Shown here: in pieces, positions 12,838 to 24,673 of the stretch | Layout of the letters: every line of letters begins with the position of its first letter | Position numbering within the stretch: position 1 is the first letter of the stretch | NCBI GenBank assembly: GCA_033002965.1 | Contig: JAURVB010000701.1 | Location: 1-64,000 of the forward strand | DNA length: 64,000 nt | Direction of reading: 5' to 3' | Source: Piper betle | Lineage: Eukaryota; Streptophyta; Magnoliopsida; Piperales; Piperaceae | Translations under genes and position numbers: made by a program | Notes under the pieces: generated by a model | What the model was told of the DNA's origin: nothing | What the model saw: the letters and a program-made list of their open reading frames with translations, nothing else | Databases searched by the model: none

Positions 12838-13580
12838 TAATTATCTCTTAGGTCATTCTGAGATTAGTAATTGTCTCTCAGGTCATTCTGAGATTAGTAA
12901 AAGTTGTTTCCTAGCTCATTTTGAGATTAGAAATCGTCTCCCAGCTCATTATGAGATTAGGTGGTCTCCCAATTCATTTTGCGATTAGTCATGGTCTCCC
13001 AGTTCATTCTGAGATTAGAAATTGTCTCCCAGCTCATTCTGTGATTAGGTGGTCTCCCAATTCATTTTGAGATTAGTCATTGTCTCCCAGTTCATTCTGA
13101 GATTATAAATTGTCTCTTAGCTCATTCTAAGATTAGGTGGTCTCCCAATTCATTTTGACATTAGTCATGGTCTCCCAGTTAATTCTGAGATTATAAATTG
13201 TTTCTAGCTCATTCTGAGATTAGGTGGTCTCCCAATTCATTTTGAGATTAGTCATGGTCTCCCAGCTCATTCTGAGATTAGAAATCGTCTCCCAGCTCAT
13301 TCTGAGATTAGGTGGTCTCCCAATTCATTTTGAGATTAGTCATGGTCTCCTAGCTCATTGTGAGATTAGAAATTGTCTCCCAGCCCATTCTGAGATTAGG
13401 TGGTCTCCCAATTCATTTTGAGATTACTCATGGTCTCCCAGCTCATCATGAGGTTAGAAATTATCTCCCAGCTCATTCTGAGATTAGGTGGTCTCCCAAT
13501 TTATTTTGAGATTAGTCATCGTCTCCCAGTTTATTCAGAGATTAAAAATCGTCTCCCAGCCCATTCTGAGATTAGTACTG
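12838..13580 (-). repeat. Longest minisatellite array, with 88-bp higher-order period
   Basis: There are about 25 units of roughly 29 bp in reverse orientation (GTCTCCCAGTTCATTCTGAG type). From 12960 on the units come in a fixed order of three. The unit with GGTGGTCTCCC recurs at about 12960, 13048, 13136, 13223, 13311, 13399 and 13487, a spacing of 87-88 bp. The array expanded by copying whole triplets. Confidence 0.95.
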
Positions 13581-13984
13581 ACAAAGGCTACCAATTTGGG
13601 AAAATACAACATTTCATATAGTTATATTATTTTGGAAAAGTATAACATTTTAAATAATTATACAGACAATACAACATTCTAAATAATTATACGGACAATA
13701 TAACATTTCAAATAATTATACGGACACAAAAAGTAATTTTAAAGGTGCGGCCTTGTGTCGGATTGAGTTAATTCCTTGACCCCGATTGCGTTACAGTGCA
13801 TGGTGGTCAAATCTTGGCTCAGGCCGACTAGGGTTGCCAACGAGGAAAAGTACAACATTTCAAATGATTATACGGACCTGATATTTCGAACTCGCAACGG
13901 CAACCAATGATCCTAATCTGAACGAGAATATAAAATTATACATAAGTATAATTTTATTCATGTAGAAATGCATGCAACTAAATG

Positions 13985-13986
<2 letters not shown>

Positions 13987-14016
<30 letters not shown>
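13987..14016. repeat. (TA)n microsatellite in LTR
   Basis: This dinucleotide run follows AATGTCTAA in the solo LTR. The same position in the other family-1 LTRs holds runs of different length. Confidence 0.9.
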
Positions 14017-16608
14017 CATTATTAAAATTTTGACAACATATCATGTAATAATTCAAAAATAGTAAATATTAAATTCTCAACAAATCTAGTGAGATAATTG
14101 ATTATTCATGTGATATAATCATTTAAGTCATACTTTACATTTTAATTTAATTATCTATCTCATAACTAATACCTAACCGTTGATAAAATAATTATTACTA
14201 ATAAACAAGTATTTAATTTTTCCTTTGGGGTGATTATTAGTTAACCTCGATCTTGATGATTTAGTTGATGGTTATAAATTTTAATCGCTACTATTATTTA
14301 CAGTAATTTAATTAATTAAATTATTCAATTAAATTATTTAAAATAATTTGTATTATTTTAATTCATAAATATTATTAATACAACTATTTTAATTTGTTCG
14401 ACTCTATAAAGTTTCGAACTGTATTTATTTTCATTATGCTATTTAGGTTCGACGCGAGCGATTTGTACCTGACTATAGTTTAGTAACCTATTTTCTACAT
14501 TACTAACTTCTTATTAAAATAATCACTTTATTTACCTAATATTAAATTTAATATGGTAAAGGTAAAATCTTTATTTTATTAATTACTTACAACCGTTCGA
14601 TTTAATTTAATCGCTTGTTATACCGATTAATTATTGACCTTTTATCATTATCGTTTTTTATTACTGGTGGTGATTTCGTACAATAATTAATTAGTTTAGT
14701 AAATTTAATCCATAACCCATTTAAATAATTATTTTAAAGATTTACTACATGTTCGTACTATTTTTAACTCGAGTTGGTATAGAGTTAGGTGTTATTTACG
14801 AGTTGGTATTATTATTTAACTTGAGCTGTGTCAAGTCAAGCATTATTTACAAGTTTGCCATCCAAGGTAATATTTTTCCTTCTTCTTCTTCTCCGACATG
14901 CTCTGTTCCCGACTCTAGGCGCCCTCCAGCTGCCGCCGCCGACCACCTCTGGCAGCCATCCATCGTCGCCGTCAAGCTACGCCGTGCCGTTTCTATGTCA
15001 CCCCGGCCAACTCCGGCCGCCTTCCAACCGTGGCGACGCCTGCATCGCCTGCCTAGCGAGCACGCTCGCGTTGCAGATTCCACTGCCGGCATGCATCGCC
15101 ACCTTCATTGGGTAGTCGTCTCGACACCCTCGACCTCCTATCGACCTTCCCGGGTCAGATTGCAACCCGTCGCCACCTAGGACGGCCAGGCTTCTTCACC
15201 CACCGCCGCGCCTCTGTTTTTCGGTTGTCCTCCATTTTTTGCCATTTACCACCCCCGGCCGGCATCCACACACGTGAGATCAACCCTACACTGATCGACA
15301 AATAGAGTAGGATCATCCCCTGACGTCAGAATGGCAGTCGCCACTGATTCCCGGCGAGGCTTGCCCGTGCTTGCCCATATCGCCGAAATAGGGAACTCAT
15401 CGGCAAATTTTAGTTTCTTTCTTGTTGATTTTAAGCTTTAATCCTCATGATTATAAAGCTTATTCTCAAATTAAAATATGCATGCAAGAAAATTAAGAAG
15501 AGGAGATAGGAAGAATACCTAAGCAAGGAAGAAAACACGCCGGTAAGGAAGAGGATAAGAAAATGCGAATGAAGGCTAGGGTGGAGGACGTCCTTCATAA
15601 AATAAAATGAAATGACGGCTAGGGTATGTGAAAACACCGGTATTTCATTCAACCGGGTAACCAGCTAACTAATAAAATATAATAATTAAGGTAGAATAAA
15701 CCGTGTATTGGATATAACACGTTCAGTCTTTCCCGAACCGCATTCGCGCCCTTTTTTTTTCAGGGTCTTTACAAAATACATGCAACTAAAAGACTAATAT
15801 ATATATATCACTATTAAATTCAACAATACCAAATATTAAATTATTCATGTAATATAATCATTTAAATCTTACTTCACATTTTAAATTAATTATCTAAATC
15901 ATAATTAATACTTAGCAAATAATAAAGTAATTATTAATTCTTAAACAAGTATTTAATTATTATCATTAGTATATTTTCTTTTCAGATAATAATTACTTAA
16001 CCATGATCCTGATGATTTAGCTTACGGTTATAATTTTTTTAATTGCTATCATTATTCATAGCAATTTAATAAATTAAGTAGTTCGATTAAATTATTTAGA
16101 ATAATTTGTATTATTTTAATTTAATTATATTATTAATATAATTATTTTAAAATATTCAACTCAATAAAGTTTCGAACTTTATTTATTTTCATTATGCTAT
16201 TTAGGTTCGGCACTTGCAATTTTTACCCGATTATAGTTTAATAACCTATTTTCTACATTACTCACCGATTATTAAAATAATCACTTTATTTACCTAATAT
16301 TAAACTTATTATGGTAAAGGTATAATCTTTATTTTTATAATCACTTTTAAACCTCCAATTTAATTTAATCGCTTGTAGTACGCTGATTAATTACCAACCG
16401 TTAATTGTTACCTTATTTTTATTACTCGTGGCGATTTCGTACAACAATTAATTAGTTAAGTAACTTTAACCCATAAACCATTAGAATAATTATTGTTAAA
16501 GATTTATTATGAGTTAGTATTAGTTTTTACTCGAGCCGGGTCGAGTGAAGTAGTATTTACAATTTTGTCACCCTTCTTCTTCTTCTTCCCCTACACCCGA
16601 GTGTGAAA

Positions 16609-17065
16609 AATGACGTCCTCTTTCAAAATTTATAAAAATGAAAATGATGGCTACGATATGTGAAAACACCCCTACACCCGTATTTTATTTAACTGGGTAA
16701 ATAATAAAATGGGTAAATAATTAATCGGGTAGAGAATTTAATAGGGAAAGCACCCCTACACCCCTTTCTGGACCGCGTCTCTGTCCAATTATTATTATTA
16801 TTATTATTATTATTATTTTTCACAGTCTTTACAAATGACGTCCTCTTTCAAAATTTATAAAAATGAAAATGAAGGCTAGGGTATATGAAAACACCCTACA
16901 CCTATATTTCATTTAACCAGATATATAATTATCCCGGTAGAATTAACTGGGTAGAGAATATAATACGTTCGGTCCTTCCTGCACCGCATTCAGTCCTTTC
17001 CGGACCGCGTCCGCATCTATTTTTTATTATTATTATTATTATTATTATTTTTCAAAGTCTTTACA
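16609..17065 (-). repeat. Tandem duplication of an LTR terminus
   Basis: Two copies of the LTR 5'-terminal block (16609-16833 and 16834-17065) stand head to tail. Each begins AATGACGTCCTCTTTCAAAA, contains (ATT)n and ends GTCTTTACA. The junction is directly after the first TTACA. This suggests unequal recombination between two LTR ends, or insertion next to an existing end. Confidence 0.8.
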
Positions 17066-17067
17066 GA

Positions 17068-18420
17068 CAAGCAATGGCTCTATGCCATGGCTGACCACAA
17101 CTGTAGTATGTGTTAGTGCCTGCTTTACACTTGCCTCAATGACTATGTCTGCAAATCTGGTAGGGAGGTGATCTGTTGTCCTAGACCTGGCCATCCATAG
17201 CCCCATAACAACAAGAGCATCTATTTGTCATCTCTGTTGTGTTCCTTGTTCTGGCTGATATGGCCTTGGAGGCTGCTGCCTTTGGTCAGCATCTCGGCGA
17301 GGTTGAGTAGCTATGACTCGCTCAGCCTCTCCTACAACTCTCACAGAGTTACCTAAAGTAAACCTTTTGTCCAAATATGCCATCCAAATCTCTTAGTGGA
17401 GGCCTTTGTAGAACCGTTCTATTCTTCTCTTCTTTGTTGGAACTAGGTCTAATGCAAACCTCTCCAATACTCTGACCTTGGTCTCATACTGCATCACTAT
17501 CATTAGACCATGTCTCAACATCTAGAATTCTCTCTCCTTTCTCTTCCTAACATGTGGTTGAAAATACTTCCCATCAAATTCTTCCATACTTTCTTCCTAG
17601 GTGATGTCCCGAGGTTGTCGGTGGGCAAATTTGTATTCATCACTGAATCTCACCATATCATGGCTTCATCTTGGAATGCTCCTGTAATAATCCGTACACA
17701 GTGTTCCATCAGACATGTCATGCTTCCGAATACACTGATAGCTAATGAGATCCATAAGAAGGCTGCCTTTGCATCCATCTTTCCAAAGAACAAGCATCCA
17801 CCAATCTTCACAAACTTCTCATATGACCATATTTCTAGGTTCCTTGCCTCTGTGGATCTATTAGATCCTTCTCCTAGCTCATACTGCAAAAGTAGTGGTC
17901 CTATATCTGTTGCCCACTAACAAATCCTGTAGCTCATAGTTTGCCTTCACTGACATCTTGGCCCTTTCTTTCCCAAAATGGGGCAAACAAAGGAGGCATT
18001 GTTGGAGTAGTCCTATAATGCAACGGTAGAGAAGGAGGCGGTGGCGGAGGGCCCATGGGAATGCGGGCTCTCCTTGTGCCTCATCATACACTATTAGCCT
18101 CTTGTCAGCTCTAGCCACTCAGACGGCTATCTATCTAAGCTCTCTCCTAAATTCCTCTTGTTTTTTACAGCTGTATCGAAGCCTCAATAGCTACATCTCT
18201 CCACAGCCCTTAGACTAGTGCCAGTATGATGACCGTCATGATGATGCCTTTCGCTGCATCGACCAACTGAGATTGACTCACGAGGCTCTCGTGGTGGCAT
18301 GGTAGTCCTTGGATAGGTAGATGCTATGCCACTGTGACCATGGCTGCAAATGTCTTGTCTATGCAAGGGAGGGAATGGAGCCCTAATCTATGTCTCCTAT
18401 GAGTCTGTCCCACCATTCAT
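17068..18420 (-). pseudogene. gag of a second Ty3/gypsy lineage (broken)
   Basis: Minus-strand frames show a retrotransposon gag pattern: an EKFVKIGGCLFFGKMDA stretch followed by QDEAMIW (about 17650-17850), then an ERFALDLVPTKKRRIERFYKGL-like stretch in another frame near 17420. The N-terminal part (about 17900-18420) includes a proline run. It differs from family-1 gag. Stop codons and frame changes break it, and the right edge of the family-1 element cuts it off at 17067. The plus-strand open frame at 17510-17920 is its antisense shadow. Confidence 0.7.
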
Positions 18421-18587
18421 CTAATATTCATTGTTCTAATGTGAACACACTGTCACACAACTTATTGGTAAGAAAATTTGCAAACAAAAATAATAAAATA
18501 GAAATATACCTATTGGCACAACTCGGAGCAGCTTTTGCACACATATAACCACTAATAACATCTACCATCTTAATCAACCAAGTGTTA

Positions 18588-18599
18588 GCTCTGATACCA
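18588..18599 (-). other. Primer binding site, Met-tRNA type
   Basis: GCTCTGATACCA is the reversed TGGTATCAGAGC, four bases before an LTR edge at 18604. It assigns the gag at 17068-18420 to the element whose 5' LTR starts here. Confidence 0.8.
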
Positions 18600-18603
18600 A
18601 AAC

Positions 18604-19793
18604 TGTAACACCCAAATTCGGCTCACTCGCAAACCTATCCGGAAATGACACAAGTGACAAAACTTTTCGATAATCTATTTAATTCGGTTAACCCAACCTT
18701 GATCTACCCTTGGCATCTAAATTGGTGGTGTAAGCATTCAATGCATAGATAAGATCTTTACGTCCAAACGTTGTTCTAGATGAATGATATGATATGCAAT
18801 CCATATTCAAAACAAAACAACCCATTAAAATTTTGAAAAGAAAATAATTTTAAAACAAAACTGACAGAGTCTCCCCTAAAGGGCAGTAAAGACCACCTAT
18901 CAACAACAATTGTATATATACATCTAATGATTAAAACCTAACACATTGCCAAAAGATTGTATTTTTCGCACAACATTAACATCATGATAGGCTTTATCTT
19001 TCTGAGTCGAGTTTTCACCTTATTTGCTTATCCTATTCAAATCTATTTCTTAATAACGTTCACACGTAAAACTTATCATAATTTCACCCAAACATTTCAT
19101 GCAATAAGACAATATAGCATTTATCCACAACAATTCATAACAACGCATCACATCAGATTCTCATTCAATCTCAACAGGTAGATGTGCACAAGTAGTACTG
19201 CTTCTCCACTATGGTCCTGAGAATACTGAGTCATTTCGGTTCACACATACATATATAATGTCGAAAAATTAGTAACAAGTGTTCCTGGTCCAAAATAACT
19301 AAATAATCAAACTAACACATGAGAGATGACTCACATGTTAAATAAAATCAATAATATATTCTTTTATATTAGAATCACTCATAAGGACACTAATCAAAAG
19401 TCATAAGTCTTGGCTTGAACAATGTCTCAATCTAACTTGTCATATGCCTCTCTTAGCATTTTCATACTATCCCATGCTTGAGAAATCGATTATATTAAAG
19501 CCTTCTACATTCTCCCTTTAACTCCTGGCTGTAAGCACTAAGACCAAGAACTCTCAAGGAAGCACCTTCAATACCCTTTGAATCAACACGTTTATACATG
19601 CGCTACATGGCAGCACTCATAATCCTCCACACTTTTTCGCCTTTAAGGAACTCAAAATGTAAAACCCTATTTTTAGGTTAGGGTTTTACCCAATTTTAGT
19701 TTTTCCCTATTCGAGTCTGTATCGAACTAGTTCAAGCGAGCTCGAGCCAAACAAATTTTCAGAATATGAGTATGGGGCCTATATGGCCATATG
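18604..19793 (-). mobile_element. 5' LTR (partial) of the second Ty3/gypsy element
   Basis: It starts TGTAACACCCAAATTCGG beside the primer site. No terminal TG (reverse CA) marks the other end before the next LTR begins at 19794, so it is probably truncated. Its first 150 bases resemble the LTR at 19794, which suggests related families. Confidence 0.5.
19659..19689. repeat. Perfect 11-bp hairpin with telomere-like arms
   Basis: GTAAAACCCTA at 19659-19669 and TAGGGTTTTAC at 19679-19689 are exact reverse complements around a 9-base loop. The arms resemble the plant telomere motif (CCCTAAA/TTTAGGG) but only one unit is present. Confidence 0.7.
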
Positions 19794-20230
19794 TGTAACA
19801 CCCCAAATCTGGTTTACACTAGGAAGTAAACCAGAATGTCATTAGTCCCGGTTAGGTTAGCTAACCTGAACCTAACCCTGCGGATCTACTCTCAGCATCT
19901 CGAGGTGGAAGATGTTTATCACTATGCATGGATGGATGTAGAAAAATAAACCTAACATGCTACTACATGGATGACATGCCAAAAACATTTACTTCGATCA
20001 CATCAAAGCATTCTGGACATATGGGTCTCAACCCACTTATTCATTCTACTCACATTTCACTTTTATCATTCGACTAGCACACTAATATCTATTTCAAATA
20101 ATAATATCACTATCCATTTTTACTTACCACAATCTTCATCATAAGTATTTTCATTGTTCATAAATACATAACATCACAATTAAAATAGTCAAAACACTTG
20201 TTTCAGGCTAGCTCATCCTACTCCTAATCA

Positions 20231-20682
20231 TGTAACGACCCTGCCCAAAGTGCAACGTAATGGGCCTAAGTCATTTCTTTAAAATGGGTACCCCGAAAGT
20301 TAAAGGTCTCTACTCCATTCCCACTTATAAACAGGATCTTCTCCCAGTAGGTATTAGATGTGGGACTAAGTTGAGGGATCTCACAATCCACCCACCTTAG
20401 GGAATTTCGTCCCCGAAATGCCTATTCTTAGCCCATTGCTAGCCCCAGCCCACGACCTTTCTAGCCCGTGACCGGCAGCCTAGCCAGCGTTTCTAATCCA
20501 GCCCACCATCTAACACGGAACTAGGTCAGCTCTAATACCATTTGTAACGACTCAGCCTAAAGTGCAACGTAATGGGCTAAGTCGGTACCCCGGAAGTTAA
20601 AGATCTCTAGTCCATTCCCACTTATAAGCCGTATCTTCTCCCAGTAGGTATTAGATGTGGGACTAAGTTGAGGGATCTCACA
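20231..20682 (-). mobile_element. TRIM (miniature LTR retrotransposon) with target duplication
   Basis: Left LTR 20231-20385 (155 bp) and right LTR 20543-20682 (140 bp) both begin TGTAACGAC and end GGGATCTCACA. AATCA flanks the element on both sides (20226-20230 and 20683-20687). The 157-bp internal part has GCTCTAATACCATT next to the right LTR (reversed Met-tRNA primer site) and a C-rich reversed polypurine tract by the left LTR. It has no coding capacity and so would move only with proteins from another element. The difference between the LTRs is mainly a short gap. Confidence 0.88.
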
Positions 20683-20944
20683 AATCATCACCCACATATA
20701 TTATAAAAACGCATCAGTAATGAGTGTCACTGGTCCAGAAATATAACTAATAGCAAACAGGATATGAGAGCAAACTCTCATATGAAAGAAAACATTTTCA
20801 TGAAATCTTTGAAGGGCATCTACTGAACTGAAATCATCTTGAACTTATCTGCTGCTGCTGCTGATGCCTTGGCATATTCTTATTTCACTTTCTGGTCCCT
20901 CGGGACTACTGTTATATCCTAAGCCCTTTTGCTTATTTACATAC

Positions 20945-21360
20945 CCACTCACATAGCACGGTTGTCGGTATTCCTAGCTTAGACTAGCACATGCCGCTCA
21001 TAGCATGGTTGTCGATATTCCTAGCTTAGACTAGCACATGTTGCTCACATAGCATGCTTGTCAGTATTCCCACCTTAGACTAGCACATGTCGCTCCATAA
21101 CATGGTTGTCGGTATTCCCGGCTTTGAAAAGCACATGCTTGCTGGCATAGCATGGTTGTTAGTATTTCTGGCTTTGACTGGTACATGTCTACTCACATAA
21201 CATGGCTGTCAGTAGTTCTGGTCTTTGACTGGCACACGCTGCTCTCATAGCATCGTTGTTGACAGTTTCAGTGTTCGACTGGCATATGCTGCTCGCATAA
21301 CATGGTTGTCTGTAGTTCCGGTTTTGACTAGCACATGCTTGCTCGCATAGTACGGCTATT
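20945..21360. repeat. About 52-bp tandem array, roughly eight units
   Basis: Diverged units contain CATAGCATGGTTGTCGGTAT, then a TTAGACTAGCACATG- or TTTGACTGGCACATG-like stretch. It sits inside the LTR at 19794-21990. One minus-strand frame stays open across part of it (21189-21470), which I regard as chance. Confidence 0.85.
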
Positions 21361-22259
21361 GAAAAACACAAAAACTGCACATATATATGTCTTGGTAGGG
21401 ATTTATATAATAGGCCCAATGGCAACTTATGGTGGATCTTGTTTTCAAAAACATACTCGAAGGATCTCATTCTCGACGGTTTTTAATCCAAAAGATCGAT
21501 CAATTAAATGACCTAGGTTAAGTCGGATCCAATAAAACACCACTCAACTCGTCCTACAATCTATAAAAATAAATCACGATAGAATAGAACAATAAATCAG
21601 GCCGAGTCCTAAATGGATCTGGTAGAAGCTCCGAGCATGTTTTAGCACCTAAATGGTGAGCTCGTACACTAAACCTAATCATCAATTATGTGGTGATGGC
21701 GACAAGGTTGTGGCCGGCTTGAGGGAGGATCATTGGGAAAAAAGAGAAGGAAGAAAAAGAAGAAGAAAGTTGGGTGGGAAGGATGAACGGTGACAGGGTC
21801 AGAAATCTGAACTATATAGATGTCAGGGTGAGAAGAACGAATGGTTAGGTGAGAAAAACGAATGGTTTGGTAAGAAAAACGAATATTTAAGAATTAATTA
21901 ATCATGATTTGGAAGACAATAATTTAATTAAATAATATTTAAGACTCGTTCTAAGATTTACAAAATACTAGTTATTATCGGGATTTGACAACATTCAAAG
22001 TCACATTTTTAAAGTATGTAACCAACTCATTCATTTGCAACACCTAGATAGTTAGCAATATCACCAGCTGAGAGTCTGAATTGGTGTCCATCCAGTAATC
22101 CCACCAAACAAGTTAGACTTTGTTGAATTATAGAATGATAAAATTACCCGCCAAGCATATACTACGGCATGCCACTAGCATAGAATATCAGAGAGCTTTT
22201 GAGATCCACTAATCAACTTGTGTAATTTTTCATCCTTCTCTTCTAGTTGCAAGGTAAGC

Positions 22260-23440
22260 ACTTTGATTGTAATGATTAGTTCTTCATTACACAAGCCTTG
22301 CAACTTTAGTTTCCAATCTTTCATTTTACGATAACAAGGCTTTGATAATTATCTTTAGGTCTTTGTTAACTTTGTCAACATTGATGAAGTTTTGATACAT
22401 CTCAAATATTGGGTGTAATTCTTCATCAATTTCTTCTTCCTTATCATTTCCCAATAAGTAAAATTCTTCTAAGAATTCTTCTAGGCCCATTTCATCTTTA
22501 CTTTCTAATGAGGTTTGTAATACCTTGTTTTCTTTTGTTTTCCTTTTCCATTTTCCTTTTCTTTTGTCATTTTCCTCTTCCTTATTGAGGTTCGGACATT
22601 CACTTCATAATAATAGGGTTATCATTCTTTTTTCACCCTTTTTCAAAGACTTTTTTATTTACAAATTTGTTAAAATTTCTAAAGTAGAATGTGTGATTAG
22701 GTCCATTCAAACCTCCCATCAATAATTCTAAAGCAAGGTCTTTATTTTTCTTATTATCTACTTCTTTTTCTTTTCGATCCCGTACAAAGATGTATTCATG
22801 AGTGATAAGGTATTCTAGTAGTTCTTCGATAGTGATGGTCTTTAAGTTCTTTCCTTCTTCAATAGTCATCACTTTCGTTCTTTACTCAAGAGGTAGCAAT
22901 GTAAGCAAGTTCCTATTGATCTTATCTAGAGCTAAATCCTTACCAAGGTTTTATAAAACCACTAAAATGTCATTAAATCGGTTGTACATGACATTAATAC
23001 TCTCACCATCTTTCATTTTAAAAGCTTTATATTATGATGTAAATAGGCTTATCTTGGATTCCATCACAGGACATGTGCCCCCATATGTCATTTTAAGAAG
23101 TTCCCAAATCTCTTGAGCCGAAGTGCACCAAAACACTAGTATATATGGTTTCACATAATGAACAAAATAATGCACTCATGGCTTTAGCATTCAAGGAATG
23201 TACTTTCTTTACCTTTTAATCTCATGATCCTCTTTTGGATTTAGGATCCCCATGTCCATCATGCACAACTTGCCGTCTATTAAAATTACTAGAAGTTAGG
23301 CTAATTTTCATCCTAATTTTTCAATACATATAATTATAACCATCGAAGAAAGGTGGTCTTCTGGTTGATTATCCTTCCAAAGCTTTGCCTTACTCTTCAT
23401 GGCCATTAGGCTTCTTCGATTTTTTGAAAAACAACAAGCT
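22260..23440 (-). pseudogene. Ty1/copia-type gag (UBN2 domain), broken
   Basis: On the minus strand near 23340 a PPFFDGYNYMYWKIRMK stretch is the usual N-terminus of plant copia gag. Then come an EIWELLKMTYGGT stretch (about 23100), FKMKDGESINVMYNRFNDI (about 23000) and an open stretch with IEEGKNLKTITIEELLEYL (22633-22872), the UBN2 signature order. Several in-frame stops and at least one frame change occur between them. No protease, integrase or reverse transcriptase follows on the left, so only the 5' part survives. Confidence 0.78.
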
Positions 23441-23463
23441 TAACCGAAAGCTCTGATTCCAAT

Positions 23464-24673
23464 TGAAAAGAAAGCTTCACTATGGAGCAGAATATCTAAG
23501 TTCCTTAATCAAAGAGTTAGTATCGAAATCAAGATCTTGTCCAATGGTGATACTAAACAAATATAAGTGACTTTACATGAATAATCACAACAAGTGTTGA
23601 TGAACAAGTTCAATCAAACAAGTTGCAACATTCATAAATCAACTAAGGCACAAAAATAAGTAGTGACACGAAATAAGCACAAAGATTTTTAAAGAGGTTT
23701 CTAACTTGTACGCCCTCTCTTCTACACCAATATATCCTATGATTGGCTAGGGCTTTTATACTTCACTATGGCCAAACCGAATGAGTGTGACAACCGCAAT
23801 GTAAAACCATTTTTTCACCAAGCATGACCTAGGTACAAAACCACTTGTCCTTCAGTGCACTCAACCCTGAATCGGCTTCACAAGCCACACGTGTGTCCTT
23901 CACCCCTTGGCACCGAACTCAACTGCACAAGCTAAAACTTAACACTTACAATTACAATACCATTAAACATAACACTTACAATTACAATACCATTGACCCC
24001 ACTTCAAGGTTGTAACAATTAACACTTCATACCCCCTAGGGCAAGCATAAACTAAGAGAAGTTCAACATGATCTTTACAACACTCAAAAGATATACAAAA
24101 TATTGTCCGATTTCTTGAGGAAGCCTTAAGGTTGACACAATGAAACTTATTTGAAGCTTTTTCCCAATTATAACTTCATCCTTATTTCAAAATAAACTCC
24201 TACTTCGAATACTTCAAACACTTTGAATACTCGGATATTTGATTGCAAGCACCTTATATAGTAACATAAGTTCATACCTTGTATAACATCTAACAACTTT
24301 AGCATTAATGTAGAGAAGGTTCCTCCAAACTCAAACACTAATTTCAATTAAAATCAAATGAATCTTAAAAGCTTTTAGATTCCACTTGATTATCTGGCCT
24401 TGAAGAAGCCTTCAAGTCAGTTTTCAAGAAGTCTTCAAGTCTTTCAATACATATCCATGGCCAAGACATTTTGACAGAGATTAACTTCATCAAGACATCC
24501 AAAACCAGCTGACAAAACACATACTATATTAAAAGGAAAAACAAGGGACACGCTTGCTTGCCTTGAGAGAAACCTGCTTGTCCAAGTTGTGATCAACAAG
24601 CTGTAAGCAAGGGTAGAGATCAATCTTAACCGATCGCCCTTTAAAAATTTCCAATGCTTCTAGTACCATAACA
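23464..24673 (-). mobile_element. Probable 5' LTR of the copia-type element
   Basis: A primer-site-like GCTCTGATTCCAATT (reversed GGAATCAGAGC) at about 23449-23463 is followed by TGAAAAGAAAGC. The suggested far end is GGTACTAGAAGC read from TGTTATGG, ending ACCATAACA at 24673. A TATA-type CTATATAAGG lies near 24250 on the minus strand. The second LTR is not in the window. Boundaries are inferred from TG/CA and primer position only. Confidence 0.5.

Larger units (their letters stand above)
12410..15773 (-). mobile_element. Solo LTR, family 1, with 5-bp target duplication
   Basis: The 3364-bp segment starts TGTAACAACTC and ends GGTCTTTACA, with AAATA immediately on both sides (12405-12409 and 15774-15778). 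It contains no internal region, so it is a solo LTR left by recombination between the two LTRs of a full element. It carries the type-A GC-rich module (about 14870-15330), a (TA)n tract and the longest minisatellite array of the window. Open frames such as 14749-15180 lie inside the GC-rich module and overlap on both strands. Confidence 0.88.
11568..17065 (-). mobile_element. 5' LTR of copy 1, split by a nested solo LTR
   Basis: The LTR starts TGAAATGACCCGCCCG (mutated TGTAATGACC) and ends AAAGTCTTTACA. Bases 11568-12409 and 15774-17065 form one interrupted LTR: the break falls in GTAGAAATA/CATGCAAC, which is continuous in other LTRs. This LTR lacks the GC-rich module (it jumps from a TTCTTC run to CTACACCC near 16590) and its outer 230 bp are duplicated in tandem. 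The flanks of the whole element (before 5057 and after 17065) show no matching target duplication. Confidence 0.8.
19794..21990 (-). mobile_element. LTR of a third Ty3/gypsy family, probably solo
   Basis: It starts TGTAACACCCCAAATCTGG and ends CGGGATTTGACA, fitting TG...CA on the minus strand. It holds the TRIM insertion and a 52-bp tandem array. No primer site or coding sequence adjoins either end and no matching 5-bp duplication is visible, so the solo state is an inference. Confidence 0.5.

Noticed and set aside
12838..13580. Regular ~30-bp repeats resembling a CRISPR array
   Set aside because: The short spacers are themselves repeated, the arrays lie inside LTRs of a plant genome, and no cas-like gene is present.
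14749..15180. 143-codon plus frame with Pro/Ser/Arg-rich text
   Set aside because: It lies in the GC-rich LTR module; frames are open on several strands there and none is conserved between LTR copies.
17510..17920. 136-codon plus frame
   Set aside because: It is the antisense of a recognisable gag on the minus strand.
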